In this document: positions 21,348-32,575 of the stretch, in pieces
Layout of the letters: each line of letters begins with the position of its first letter
Numbering within the stretch: position 1 is the first letter of the stretch
Origin: Macrolepiota albuminosa
Taxonomy: Eukaryota > Basidiomycota > Agaricomycetes > Agaricales > Agaricaceae
Assembly: GCA_027475525.1 (NCBI GenBank)
Contig: JAMWFC010000028.1
Location: 546,831-610,830 of the forward strand
Direction of reading: 5' to 3'
DNA length: 64,000 nucleotides
Notes under the pieces: generated by a model
Databases searched by the model: none
What the model saw: the letters and a program-made list of their open reading frames with translations, nothing else
Told to the model about the DNA's origin: nothing
Translations under genes and position numbers: made by a program

Positions 21348-22136
21348 TGATACGACACTGTACCAGCAGTCAGGGACACACCATGCACCAGAAGTCAAAA
21401 TAAACATTTAATTATGGGCTGAAAACTGTAAGCCTCCTGGTAGCAGTCTCAACAAATTATATCTCCAAAAACACTCCAATAAATACACAGAAAAGTACAG
21501 AACAACAGGCAGGGACGAGCTCAAACTATCAGCTCAACAATAGTCCAACTACTGTAATGGGGAGGGGAAGCATGGGAGCTGGCAGAAGTGATGAAATAGA
21601 ATCAAATTGTGGTGATCTGGATCAAAGATCAGATCTGACAATGATACAACTAAAAGAGGAAAGAAAAGAAGCATGGAATGCAGAAAAGCGCTAAAAGAGG
21701 AAAGAAGGATCTATGAATGGGAAGTGGCAATCAGAGACATCTGGAAGCATGATGGAACAAGAAGTTGAATAGTGAAACTGGTGGCACCAAAACAGGCCTC
21801 TCAAAAGGGAAATTGGACTATCAAATATGTTCTGGAGGTTGGAGAGTTTACAACAAAAGGTCATGTGTAGATAGTGGTCTGTGCACCAGAAAAACAGTAT
21901 AAATAGCCCAAGTTTAGTAGAGAATAGACAAGCAATTGATAGGCAAAGGCTTGGTGATTCCCAGGGAGTGAATTGCTTAGGCTGGAGTTTGTTAAGAACC
22001 CTCTGCATTCTGGAAGATCAGGATTTACAACTCAAAATATTAATATATCAAGTTCATCATCAAATCAGTGTAAATTGAAAGTCATATTCTACACTAGCAA
22101 GCCCCAGAACTAATAGTAATACAATGGTTTGGACCA
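21348..22136 (+). repeat. LTR-like repeat R-B, copy 1
   Basis: Starts TGATACGACACTGTACCAGC and ends near AATGGTTTGGACCA. Other copies are 37629-38251 (+) and 59274-60207 (-). All share GGCTGAAAACTGTAAGCCTC near the start and GCAAGCCCCAGAACTA near the end. Length, TG start and AATAAA-like words suggest an LTR, but no flanking target duplication was found, so the class is open. Confidence 0.6.
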
Positions 22137-22189
22137 GGGTTCCAAGCATGGGAGCTGGAGTCCTACCTCCTAACATGTAGCAAAAAAAA

Positions 22190-23030
22190 AATTTACCATC
22201 AAACTCAACCATGTTAAACACAGACTATAAGATAATGACTAAAGCGCTGTTAATAAAACTAGGTGAAATCATACCACGCATCATCTACAGAGACCAAGCA
22301 GGATTCATGCACAGAAGACAGATTGAGGACCAGACAGAGCTGGCCTGAGTAGCAATAGAATGGTGCAAACTAACAGAACAGAATGGAATGATTGTATGTC
22401 TTGACCAGGAGAAAGCATATAATAGAATATTTCACCCTTTTCTCTGGAAAGCCATGAAGAAGTTGTCAGGAGACTCCTCATTTCTTCCTTTTTTCACTCT
22501 CTATTCCTTCACTCTCCTTTCATTCATTTCCTTATTTCTTTATCATTTTCTCATTTTGCTGTTTCTATTCTCTCAACACTATCTGTTAGTACTATTTTCA
22601 GCCTTTAAGGTGCTCTAGTTCTTTAGCTATCATTCAAACAAGTGTGGGCCCTCTGCACCGCTTCCAAACCACTTATATAAGCCGGAGTTTGCCTTTCTGA
22701 TTTCCAAAGTCCAGAGTTTTCCTGCCTTGTTGGTACAGTTGTTTATTTAGGCAATTTTTGAGTTTTTAAGGTTTTGTTATACTGTACAGTTGTTTCCCAT
22801 GCTTCAGAGGCCCCAGAAGCATCCAATCTGGCATAGAGAATCCCTAGAGTTGTTTTCTTTGAATCTTTCTCTGCCAGGTGAGTAGTTATTATGATATTGT
22901 CAGTATATACTTTAATACACTTTGGATCTCCCTCCGCCAGCTGTGTGACTGAGCCACAGCCTCTAGAGGTTGTCCTTACAGCAGTTTAGAATACCAAAAA
23001 AATTCATAGACATGGTTAAAGCTCTATATA
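22190..23030 (+). pseudogene. LINE (L1-type) reverse transcriptase fragment, split by a solo LTR
   Basis: The plus strand reads MLNTDYKIMTKALLIKLGEI, then DQAGFMHRRQIEDQTELA and GMIVCLDQEKAYNRIFHPFL (up to about 22460), then after the inserted solo LTR (22464-22980) RIPKKFIDMVKALYSDAYTK and VILNGEIS (22986-23075). This is the finger/palm part of an L1-type RT, with the LDQEKAYD segment carrying the first catalytic Asp. The YADD box and everything downstream are missing. Confidence 0.85.
22464..22980 (+). mobile_element. Solo LTR of the chromovirus family
   Basis: 517 bp, starts TGTCAGGAGACTCC, ends GTTGTCCTTACA, and is homologous along its length to the reverse complement of the intact element's LTRs (50649-51167, 56626-57144). 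Flanking 5-mers GAAGT (22459-22463) and GCAGT (22981-22985) agree at 4 of 5 positions, fitting an old target duplication. It lies in opposite orientation to the intact element and interrupts a LINE reading frame. Confidence 0.88.
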
Positions 23031-23084
23031 GTGATGCTTACACAAAAGTTATACTTAATGGAGAAATTTCTGACTGTCTGCTAT

Positions 23085-23130
23085 TTGTTATACCATTGTC
23101 TGCTACTGCTATTCACATTCACATACAGTT
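23085..23130 (+). repeat. Fragment of a degenerate minisatellite
   Basis: ACCATTGTCTGCTACTGCTATTCA at 23091-23114 recurs almost unchanged at 24825-24848, at the edge of a larger degenerate tandem array (24823-25330). The 1.7 kb between them, holding U1 copy B and a hairpin element, may be an insertion into that array. Confidence 0.4.
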
Positions 23131-23331
23131 ATTGTCAATATAATATGTACTATAAAATAAAATCTATTTGAAAAAAACATAGCATATTGTAATTGTGGAA
23201 ATGAAAGTTAACTTACCTACAAAAAGAAAGTAATACTACCTGTTGATGTCGTTATCATTTTGTGTTGTAATATATGCGCACTTGTAATAAAATGAGTTTG
23301 AAGTAAACTTGAAGAGTAAATGAAGACTTAC

Positions 23332-24230
23332 AACAATTTTTGAAGCTGTGTTGAAAATATAGTGTCGAGTTACATGGCTAGGAACAACGTGCTTGACAAT
23401 GATATTTTCTGCCATCCAGCTGTATGAATTGCCTGAATATGTATAAGTAAACGCTTTGTCAAGGTATTGATTGTTGTTGCTACGATATATATAAAAGGCA
23501 GCAACTAATTGTTGGTTCATATCAAATCCTTTTAGGGTAAGGTGTTGTGTGCACGGATCATGATAGGTATAAGAGCTGACATTAGACAAGTACAATATGT
23601 AAAAAGTGCTAATATAAAGTAAAATGTGCAGAAACTCACCAAAATACTAGATTTTTGACGTTATAACCACTTAAAACATTGAGGTACTGTCTAGTGACAA
23701 TAGTGAGCCCAACGTCTGCAATTTCTCTCATTCATTTTCTGCGGAGGATAGGATGTACATGCACCCACTGTATATCATCAATATGTTTCAGACATGGATG
23801 TTGTTTGAAGATGTTATTCAATGTTATACACCAGAAAAAAGTAAATGTATATAAAATGATGTTGAGAGGAAATATCAACCACGTACAGTTATTTTTGTAT
23901 AAGTGAGTGAGTGTTCACTAAAGTCATACTTAATGTCACAACTAAACATCTTGGTTGTTTTAGCAGGTTGGTATATATAAAGCTTCATTGTATAGTTGTT
24001 CGAGTAATACAATGGTTTTTCCATGGTTGCATTTGCAGAAAAGATTTGTTTCAAGCCACATAGATCCATAGATTGAACAGGCTGAAGTTGTACTTACATT
24101 GTACTAATTGCCAGAATTTTACCTATTAAAGCATTCTAGCTTGCAACGAGTAGTAATAAGTACCTAGTTGAACTACAGTGATTGATAGTATGTGCCTCCA
24201 GTAGATATCCATTGAGTGAGTACACAACAA
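23332..24230 (-). pseudogene. U1 copy B: unrecognised four-exon gene, decayed
   Basis: Minus-strand partner of U1 copy A. Exons: upstream part to 24164 (FFCYNKLIPSVYVVVYSLNG, then LLEAHTINHC); 24081-23887 (PVQSMDLCGLKQIFSANATM, then LYIYQPAKTTKMFSCDIKYD); 23803-23640 (HPCLKHIDDIQWVHVHP, then MREIADVGLTIVTRQYLNVL); 23575-23332 (HLTLKGFDMNQQLVAAFYIY, then LDKAFTYTYSGNSYSWMAEN). Introns have GT and AG ends. Exon sizes match copy A: 195 versus 196, 164 versus 167, 244 versus 244 nt. One TGA interrupts the third exon (LRRK*MREIA); the rest is open, so B is the better-preserved copy. A fifth exon (23292-23236, ITTQNDNDIN) is possible. No known family recognised; the aromatic-rich, beta-like last exon could be a binding domain. 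Confidence 0.65.
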
Positions 24231-24375
24231 CATAGACTGACGGTATCAGTTTGTTATAGCAGAAAAAGCAATGAGGATATAGCATTTCCAAAGTTGTGCA
24301 GTAACATAACCTATGAGCAAGCTAGCAGTAAGATAGTTTGAAATCAAAAATTTTTAAAAAAGACAGGAAGAAAAG

Positions 24376-24670
24376 AAAGAGACATATGTATTACATATAA
24401 TAATGATCATTCTATACAATACAATAATAATAATAATAAAATCATTATATAATTGTTCTTCTGGACAAATACTTATATAATAGTTTGAAAATGACAACAG
24501 TTAAAAGGACAATATATACTATGATGCACTGTAGAGGAGTCAAACCTGCTGGTTGTGCACAATATAGAATCAATCAATTATAAATATTTTCCACTTTCAA
24601 ATGTGATTATATATTGTCCACACAAATGATTATATAATGATATTATTATCATTACTGTATAATGTAATAT
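24376..24670. mobile_element. AT-rich inverted-repeat element (M4, MITE-like)
   Basis: The left arm holds AATAATAAAATCATTATATAATTG (about 24430) and the right arm, in reverse complement, ATAATATCATTATATAATCATTTG (about 24620-24645). The arms are imperfect and AT-rich. The interior includes TCTGGACAAATACTTATATAAT, a word shared with the hairpin element at 44.1 kb. No ORF. Confidence 0.5.
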
Positions 24671-24822
24671 ATCCTCGACTCTCTTAATATATATAAGAGT
24701 GAGAGAATATAAGAGAATATAAGAGAATTGTTTTTTTTTTCTTATAAAGTTGAATGTCTTGTTTACTTTTTTCAATTCAATCATTATTAAATATTCACAA
24801 CTTCATACTTGTCTGTTTTATT

Positions 24823-25340
24823 ACCATTGTCTGCTATTGCTATTCAGAAATTATTTTGTCATATTGATATGTTTTTGTTAATACTAGTGCTTTAATTCTT
24901 TATAATGTAACCATTTTCTGCCACAGCGCTGTCTCCCAGCCTGTTATAGGTGTCATCTTTATTTATTTCACATTTGCCTATTGCAGTCATCTGTCCATTG
25001 TAGTGCTTGTCATTTATTGTAGTACAATTTTATGCTATTTGTTTGCTGCTGTTTTGCACTGCTTATTCAACTACTATTCCATGCCGTGTGTTTCTTGCAT
25101 TGCAGTGTTGTTTGTCTGTTGTTGTTTTGTGACATCTGTTTGTTGCTGTTCTGTAATTGCTTGTCCATTACTGGCATATGTCATCTCTTTGTTTCTGTTT
25201 CAACGTTGTATGTTTGCTACTTTTCTGTGCCACTTGTCCATTGTGATTTTACCTGTCTGTGCTGTTTGTCTGTTGTTATTTTTTGTGCCATTTATATTTT
25301 ATATAGTATTGTTTTTCAAGTTTTAGTTATGTGAGTTTTG
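24823..25340 (+). repeat. Degenerate T-rich minisatellite
   Basis: Loose tandem array of TGCCATTTGTCTGTTGTTG-like units (for example TTTGTTTGCTGCTGTTTTGC, TTTGTCTGTTGTTGTTTTGT, CTGTTTGTTGCTGTTCTG). It produces Cys/Leu-rich ORFs in several frames at once (25003-25334), the mark of a repeat and not of a gene. Confidence 0.55.
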
Positions 25341-25554
25341 TCTACTTTTTTTTTCTTTAATTTTGCCTTCTTTTACTGATGCTGTTTTCTTAGTTTGTGC
25401 TGTAGTATTTTTTTATCTGATCATCTATATTAATTACTTGTGAAATCCCACTAAAATAAATGTAAACTTCCATTGAATCTTGTATACTCCTATTAAAATT
25501 AGTACTCTCACCTCATTAAAGCATGTTTTCCTTGATAAAATTGCCATGTCATGC

Positions 25555-26640
25555 ACCTAGAGTACTTGATGAAAAAGATTGTCCTTTGCTGCATGTTGAG
25601 TTTTTACCTGAGGAATATCCAAAATATTATAATACTTTATACTTTCCAAATTCTAGGTTTGATTCTTCAAATTCTGTAATTGAATGGTTGGGTTGACTAA
25701 TGTTTTTAAAAATGAAAATTCCACATTTTCCTACCTTGTCATTTACACAACAGGAATATTTACTATATGCCATCTTGGAGAGAGAACATTTATTACTTTG
25801 GATTGTTATGATATTTGTTCTTCTTTTTTTCATCCTTGCAAATATTTTTCTTCATTTTGCACTTATCTGCACTATAAAAACCACCCCACATGGTTGTATT
25901 ATACTCAAGATCATCATCTTGCATCTTTGAATGAACTTTTCTGGAAAGACTTAAAATCTGCATTTAATTCAGAATTAATTATGCCTAAATGGATAAGAAA
26001 GCTCTTGCTAGCACTATTTTGTCTCACTTCTTAGAATATAGGCAGAAATATCTTACTCTTATATCAAATCAAATAAATAAGCAGTTATCTTCTTTTTTTC
26101 CAAATTCTTCTTCTGAAATGCTCTCTAAACTTTTTATAACATTGCTATTTAGTTATTTGATAAGAAAGTTTTGCACGCTTTACTAATCTCTGAAAATCCT
26201 TTGTTATATTATAAAAATTGTCAAATACATAAGCCTGTATTGCATCAGTTGTTGGAAAATACTGAGAACAATAATAATGTGAGCTTGTTACCTTTACAAA
26301 TATTTTCAAAAAAGTCATTGCGTTTTATTTTAAAATGTATTTATTCTTCTCGCTGTTCTTCTTTTGCAAAATTATATAGTAAAATGGTAAAAACTATTAT
26401 TAAAAGCTTTTGCTCTTGGTATAAAGCATTAATGTCTTGCAATATATCAGATATTCATCAATATATTACTTGCTTATTACCAACCTATACTATATTTCCT
26501 TCTAATTTTTATAAGTCAGTGTATTTGCTATTAGAAATTAAATATAGTACTAATGTATTTATACATTTGACAACTTGCATAAAAATTCATAAGCAAAATG
26601 AAAAAAAATGTGAGCAAAATCTTCAAAAATAAGTTACAAT
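25555..26640 (+). pseudogene. Helitron 2 N-terminal region
   Basis: Translates in pieces to VLDEKDCPLLHVEFLPEEYP (about 25558-25617), CKYFSSFCTYLHYKNHPTWL in the ORF at 25684-26034, and ENPLLYYKNCQIHKPVLHQL in the ORF at 26171-26632. It precedes the DUF6570-like region in the same orientation, which is the main reason for assigning it here. No catalytic motif is visible; domain identity is uncertain. Confidence 0.45.
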
Positions 26641-26689
26641 CAGTATAAATGCAAAACATCAAAGTAAAATTGTTTCTTCATGACTGTTC

Positions 26690-27333
26690 CTTCTGATAAT
26701 CTTATTATGAACTGTGTACATAAATATTGTGAAGCAACAGATTGGATTATTCCTCTTATTTGTACTATATGTGCTCATTAACGAGATAAGTCAATCATTT
26801 ATTCCATATCAATTGATTCCAGTAGTGATCTTTATAATCTTAATTTATCTGTTCTAAAATTTTCTGATACTTGTCTTAATAATGATTTTATACATTTGCC
26901 TCAAAATTATGCTAGGTTGATGTTAGATGTTCATGGTATTAAATCAAATTCAAATTTAATTCAAATTTGCAATGACTGTTATTTTAAATTGCAAAAGAAG
27001 CAGATTCCAAAATTTTCTTTAGCAAACAAATTATATTGTGGAAATTTATCACAAGAATTTGCAGATCTAACGTGGATTGAAAAAATGACATGTGCTGTTC
27101 ATTGCAGTAGTGCATATGTTTCTCGTCTTTATCAATCATCAGATCCTAAGCAACCTCGAGTTTTTCATAGTAATACTTGTGCACACGATATGAATATTGT
27201 TTCAACTGCTTCAGTTCTTCCTCAAACTTCTGATTATATCAATGGATTATTATTTGTTGTATTTATTGGACCAGGTCAGTATAAAGATATAGCAATGAAA
27301 CATATGTTTCAAGTTTGCAGACAAAAAATTTAA
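26690..27333 (+). pseudogene. Helitron 2 DUF6570-like region
   Basis: An almost uninterrupted frame with one stop (26779-26781, after CTICAH). A Cys pair, ICNDCYFKLQKKQIPKFSLA (about 26962-27021), is followed by GNLSQEFADLTWIEKMTCAV and SNTCAHDMNIVSTASVLPQT. This matches the domain found at the front of many basidiomycete Helitron and Pif1-helicase proteins (CxxC, iPk.sLAN..., LT..E). It closes at 27331-27333. Confidence 0.7.
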
Positions 27334-28600
27334 AGACTTCCTTATTCAGTTAAAAAATGTTGCTAAAAATCCCTTGTATTAGAACATTAAATTAGATAAA
27401 AGAATTGTAGATTTATATTCAAAAAATGCTGTTCTTTCAGAATTGGAGGATAGACTTTTACATGATACAGAACTTTTTGTTGAAAAAACTTTTGAAGAAG
27501 AGACAGCTGATTTATCAGATTATCCTGCATTAGAAATATGCAAAAATCAATTAGAAAAAGATTATAATTATCAATCACTTTCAGATGACAAAAAACAAGT
27601 ATTTACTCTTCTTAAAAAAGTTAATACTATTGCTTCTTATATGCCTGGTTCTCAAGCATCAAAAATAAGATGTCAGAATGAAATTTGAAATTACTTAGGA
27701 TATTTTGGAATGCCTATACTTTATTTTACTGTAAATCTGAGTACAATACATAGCCCTATTTTTTAACTTATGTATGGTGATACTACTATTAATCTTGATA
27801 ATCAGTTTCCACTTATTGTTAATAGTACTATAAGAGCTTTGAGATTAGCAAAAGATCCTGTTGCTGCAGCTGACTTTTTTTATTTTTCTATTCAATATAT
27901 GTTTCAATATCTTTTTGAATGGAATTTTGAAAAAGGCAAAAGTTTTTCAGAGAGTAGCATTTTAGGACATCTTGCTGCATTTTATGGATCTAATGAATTG
28001 ATTGAAAGAGGACAATAGCATGCATACTTTTTTATATAGCTTATTTGTGCACCTAATCCTTCTGATATTCATATAAAACTTAAAACCGAAGCTGGTTATG
28101 CTTAAAAGTTATTTTAATTTTTCAAAAATATCATTCATCATCATCTTCCTAATATTGAAATAGAAATCGATCCAAAATATGAACCACAAATTAAAAGACC
28201 TCCTCATGTACCATCTTCAAGATCGATAAAGATATTCAAGATTAGAAAGATTTGCTTGATGTAAAAATTAAAAAATGCGGAGAAGCTCTTCAATGTCATA
28301 ATTGTAAAGCTGTTTGCCACAAATTTGAAAATGATAATAAGTGTTGCTTTTGATTTCTATATGATTTTGTTCCAGAATCTAAATTTGATGCAAATATAAA
28401 TTCTATTTATTTACTTTGTCAAAATTCTACTATGAATTATTTTAATCTAATTATTCTTGTATATTGTTGCCATAATTATGATTTAAAGTGTATATTATCT
28501 GGAAAAGCAGCTAAAGCAGCGATGTTTTATATTATAGACTATATTACAAAGTTAGATTTAAAAACTTATCAAATGTTGTCTCTTTTATCTTGAGCAGTTC
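27334..28600 (+). pseudogene. Helitron 2 Rep region
   Basis: Pieces: FGMPILYFTVNLSTIHSPIF (about 27704-27765), a Helitron Rep phrase; RLAKDPVAAADFFYFSIQYM (about 27844-27903); ILGHLAAFYGSNELIERGQ then stop then HAYFFI (about 27958-28040), the HUH site where the second His is Tyr; CGEALQCHNCKAVCHKF (about 28277-28327); and KAAMFYIIDYITKLDLKTYQ (about 28510-28570) with the YxxxY tyrosine pair. The lost His and many stops mean it cannot nick DNA. Confidence 0.78.
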
Positions 28601-29860
28601 TTAACATAAAAGATACTATAAGCTAAATCCAAATTGCTTCTTCATAAATGTTTATCTCAATTAACTAAGCAACAACAAATACATGCTCAACAAGCAGCTT
28701 AGTATATTCAAGATCAAGGTGATAGCTTTTCTTCTCATAAAACAACACCAATGTTATCAAATCTTTTATTTTATTATGTTAAAACTTCTATAAATGCTAT
28801 GAAAAATACAAATGAAAAAAATGAAGATTGTAGTGATAAAGAAAACAATATTGGACATATATCATTAAAAATTAGTGTAGATATTAATGAAAATCTTTTA
28901 AAAGCAACTCAAATAGATGATTATATTTATCATGATCCAGACTTGTTTAATATCTGCTTTTATAGTTTTGTTCAGTGTTTTCAAAAAGAGCTTATAAGTA
29001 CTTCAAAATATAAAAGTACTAATACTATATGATTAGGTGCATATAAATGCTGGAAACTAAAAAGTCCACATCCTTTATGTGATACTCATTATTTAGTAGA
29101 GCATACTAATTTTGAGCATGGAGATAGTTCTCAGCTACTTATACCTTATTTAATTGAAACAAGTATTCCTCGATCTATTCATTCTGATTATAATATTTTA
29201 TGCTTGCTCATTTTAAACCTTTTAATGATGTTGAACCTTTACTTCTATCACATGAAAATCCTGATGATATATTCAGTATGTATAATTTTACTGAAATGTC
29301 TAGAAAAATTATAAAAAATTAGGATGCTATTTATGAATGTGAGGATGAAAAAGATGCTGAGAAACTTCAAAAAAAAGAACAAATGTTAAAAGAATCAAAG
29401 TATTCACTAAACTAGCAGCTTCTTCAAATAATACTTTATTTATTCCAAAAGACTCAGGTCAAGTAGTTCAAAAAGATTTTCAATTAAATCAAGAACTTCT
29501 CAGACTTCAAGCAAGTAAATAGTTTTTAGTTGATGCAGAAGCTAATAAAAAATAGACACTTCTGTATTATTACTTGCGGTAAATATTAGTAGTAATTTAA
29601 AGATTTGAAAAAGAGAAGTCAAATTACAAGAAGAATCTTTAAAATTTCAATAAAAGAACATTCTAGATCCTTTAAATCAGATAGCAATTATCAATAATGC
29701 ATCTGAAACCAAATTAGTTTCTACTTTACTTAATATAAAATATTTATCTTCTGCTAATATATCATTAAATGTATCTATACCTCAAACAAAAAATTTAAAT
29801 AATATCAATAATTTACACTTTGAAAGCTGTAGCAATCTGATTGAGCATATTATTTCAGAA
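28601..29860 (+). pseudogene. Helitron 2 linker
   Basis: The ORF 28751-29032 (FYYVKTSINAMKNTNEKNED) and the following stretch with WKLKSPHPLCDTHYLVEHTN (about 29050-29108) and LLIPYLIETSIPRSIHSDYN link Rep to the helicase as in other fungal Helitron proteins. There are repeated stops and frame changes, and an Asn/Lys-rich part (29330-29800) with little recognisable content. Confidence 0.6.
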
Positions 29861-31561
29861 GAAACTTTAAATGAAAAACAATTAATTGCATTTAAAATTA
29901 TTTTTAAAGTTTTTTTCAAATATATCAATGATGAAGCAGCCAGCATAAATAATGTTTTATCACCAAATTATCAACCTTATTTGCATCTTCATCTTTCAGG
30001 ATCTGGTGGTACTAGAAAGACTCATGTTGTTAAAGCTGTACAAAGAGTTATAGAAGTTTATCAATGCAAATAAAGATTGTGCTTTTTTGCATCAAGCGGT
30101 ATTGCAGCTGCACTTATTGATGGATTAACTATCTATAAAGGTCTATCTATCAAAATTCAGAAAAAAAAATGAAGGAAAAGGTAATCAAATACCTGGTGAT
30201 TCTAAAGAATATTATTCTGTTATAATGACCATTGCTAAAAAAAGTAATCTTTTTGAAGAATTTAAAAATGTTATAATGCTTCTTATTAATGAAGTATCTC
30301 TGCTTAGCTGTCATTTATTATCAGATGTAGATTGTTCTTTACAAATAGTAAAAGGTAATAATGAACCATTTGGTGGAATTTTGGTCATTTTTTCAGATGA
30401 TTTTTATCAATATCTATCTGTTAGAAGAACTCTTTTGTATAAACTTGTAACAAATTCTACTAATATGTCTTCTCAGTAATTATCAACTCATCTTGGTCAG
30501 TTAGTATGGAAATCAGTCACTAAAGTAGTAAACTTAGAAGAGCAACAGCACATGAAAAAAAATCCTGAATATGCTGCAGCTGTTTTATGGTTGTGAAAAG
30601 GAAAATGCACAAAGGAAAATGTTAGGTTATTCAACAGTCGAGTGATTAAATCTTTTGAAAATCTAGATAGATTAAATATGAGTTGTAATAATAGATAATA
30701 TTCAACTGTAATAATGCAAACTAACGATCTTCATCAGGCTATAAATTTTCAAAAAGCGAAATCTATTGCTTAAGATAACATTGATATTTGTGCTGCAAAT
30801 GACACAGTTAAAAAAAAACAATATCAGAATCTGCTAGATCTGAACTTTTAAAACTGAATGTTTCTAAGTTTGCTAGTGAACCTAGTTTTCTTCCTTTATA
30901 TATAGGAATGCCTATTGTTCTGCACAATCAAAATCTATTTACTGAATTAGATATTATAAATGGTGCTCATAAAATATTGAAGAAATATGATATTGAAACT
31001 TATTCATTTGGTTATACTTATTGTATTGGTGCAATTATTGAATTTCCAAGAAGCAAAGTATCTTTTTCAAATCTACCTAATTAGTATTTTCCAATTGAAT
31101 CTTTATCCTGAAAATTTCAACATTTAGTACAATTAAATAAAAATAATAAAAAGCAAAAAATATCAATCATGCGCTATCAATTGTCTTTTCAAAGTGCTTT
31201 TGCTATTACAAGACATGCTGCACAAGGAACAAGTCTTCCATATATGTTAGGTTGGTTATATTTTGGAGGTTTTGCTGCCTATGTAACAGCGTTTAGAGCT
31301 ACTACTCGTGAAGGTCTAGCTATAGTTCAAAAAGTCACTTTAAAAGATCTCAATCAAAAGTTGCCATCTGACTTAATTATTGAGACACAAAGGCATAAAA
31401 TTATGAAGCACAATACACTTATTAGACATGAATTTAAGAAGGGTTTTATTAGAGTTGTACCTGATCCTGAATGTAAAAATAAACATTTAAGCAAATATTC
31501 AAATATTAATATTAAATCATCTACTTATTCTCAACAATATTCTGATAATATTCAAAATACT
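29860..31561 (+). pseudogene. Helitron 2 Pif1-type helicase
   Basis: LNEKQLIAFKIIFK (about 29869) opens the helicase. Walker A is SGSGGTRKTHVVKAV at 29996-30040, with Arg (AGA, 30014-30016) for the last Gly of GTGKT. The Walker B line is VIMLLINEVSLLSC (about 30270-30312), with Asn for Asp. Next come FGGILVIFSDDFYQYLSV (about 30370-30423), GMPIVLHNQNLFTELDIING and the end FQSAFAITRHAAQGTSLPYM and AYVTAFRATTREGLAIVQKV in the open frame 31169-31564. The same Gly-to-Arg change is present in Helitron 1. Inactive by both motif loss and stops. Confidence 0.86.
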
Positions 31562-32575
31562 TGAGATCAGTGCAAAAGAAAAGTAGATGCAGACAGTAAT
31601 AATAAAAGCAAAAAGAGATCTGCATTATGTAATTCATGCTGTGATTTTACCTTGCACAAAAAATTAAAGTTAGATTCTGATGAAAGTATTAATTCTATAT
31701 GGCATGTTATTTCGAAAGGATGTTCATAGAATAGTATAAATTGGTCATGTGCCTATGATTCTACACTCATGTTTTTTTATTGCACTTATCTTCAAATAAA
31801 TAATAAAGATCAAAATATTTGGAGCTGCTCTAATGAAACTTGCAATATTCTAAGTGATTTATTTGCAAAACATATTAGTTTAAGCTATAATATTGATAAT
31901 CCACAATGAATTTTGCAAATATCTTTATTATAAAAATCCAATAAAGTTTCCATTAATTGGACCTGCTTTAATAAGCACTACAGATATTGTTGACTTAATT
32001 TTTTTTTTGCTTCTAATATAGTTTAAAAAATGATTTATCATATATCATACCCTTCCTGCCAATTTCTTTTAAAAGCAACTATTGACTTGCATCACATAGG
32101 TCACTGTACAAGTCTTACCATATAGTCTAATTATGGAATTCAAGGAGGTACTGAGACAACCACTCAGCAATGGTAAATGTCTTTATTACAGCAGGTAAAA
32201 GGCACACTTTTATAGAAGCTGCAACAATTATGAAAAATAGACTAGCTAATCATTCACACGTATGTTCTGCTATTTCAAGTGAAAAAATACTTTATGCTCC
32301 AGCTCCTTTAATAATTCGACTTAATTTAGATTATATAGATAGATTCACTACTAAAATAATTCCTATTGTATGCTTGCCAACTCAGACAGGTTTACAGCAA
32401 TATAGTGTGTGAGCTAATATCTACCAAGATTATAATCATTTTACAGCTCGTCTTTTTGATAACAACTCTGTCTGGAGCTGCTTACAATAGTAGTATTGTT
32501 AAGGAAAACAACTGCATTAATTTGGAGCTTTTTAATGGTAGACAGCAATATATTGTAATCTATGCAAAAATATAG
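31562..32575 (+). pseudogene. Helitron 2 C-terminal papain-fold (USP-like) peptidase domain
   Basis: Beyond the helicase: SINWSCAYDSTLMFFYCTYL (about 31733-31792, Cys codon 31748-31750), a middle part with CQFLLKATIDLHHIGHC (about 32057-32107) and MVNVFITAGKRHTFIEAATI (32170 on), then IYQDYNHFTARLFDNNSVW (about 32420-32476, His codon 32437-32439) and, one frame over, AYNSSIVKENN, where the acidic residue of the W.YD motif has become Asn. The Cys-His-Asp order and spacing parallel Helitron 1 (8690-9521). It is interpreted as a decayed cysteine peptidase related to ubiquitin-specific proteases. This is an inference; no structure or search was used. Confidence 0.6.

Larger units (their letters stand above)
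25555..32575 (+). mobile_element. Helitron 2 (decayed autonomous element)
   Basis: Seven kilobases of collinear plus-strand Helitron protein remains: a poorly conserved N-terminal part, a DUF6570-like zinc-binding region, Rep, linker, Pif1 helicase and a C-terminal papain-fold domain. The wording differs from Helitron 1 (for example FAITRHAAQGTSLP and AYVTAFRATTREGL in the helicase end), so this is a separate lineage. It is extremely AT-rich with many stops. The ends were not located. Confidence 0.85.

Noticed and set aside
21343..22141. Target duplications around repeat R-B
   Set aside because: Flanking 5-mers do not match at any of the three copies, so none is claimed.
25003..25334. Two overlapping Cys/Leu-rich ORFs of about 100 codons, resembling membrane proteins
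   Set aside because: Both come from a degenerate T-rich minisatellite that is open in several frames at once.
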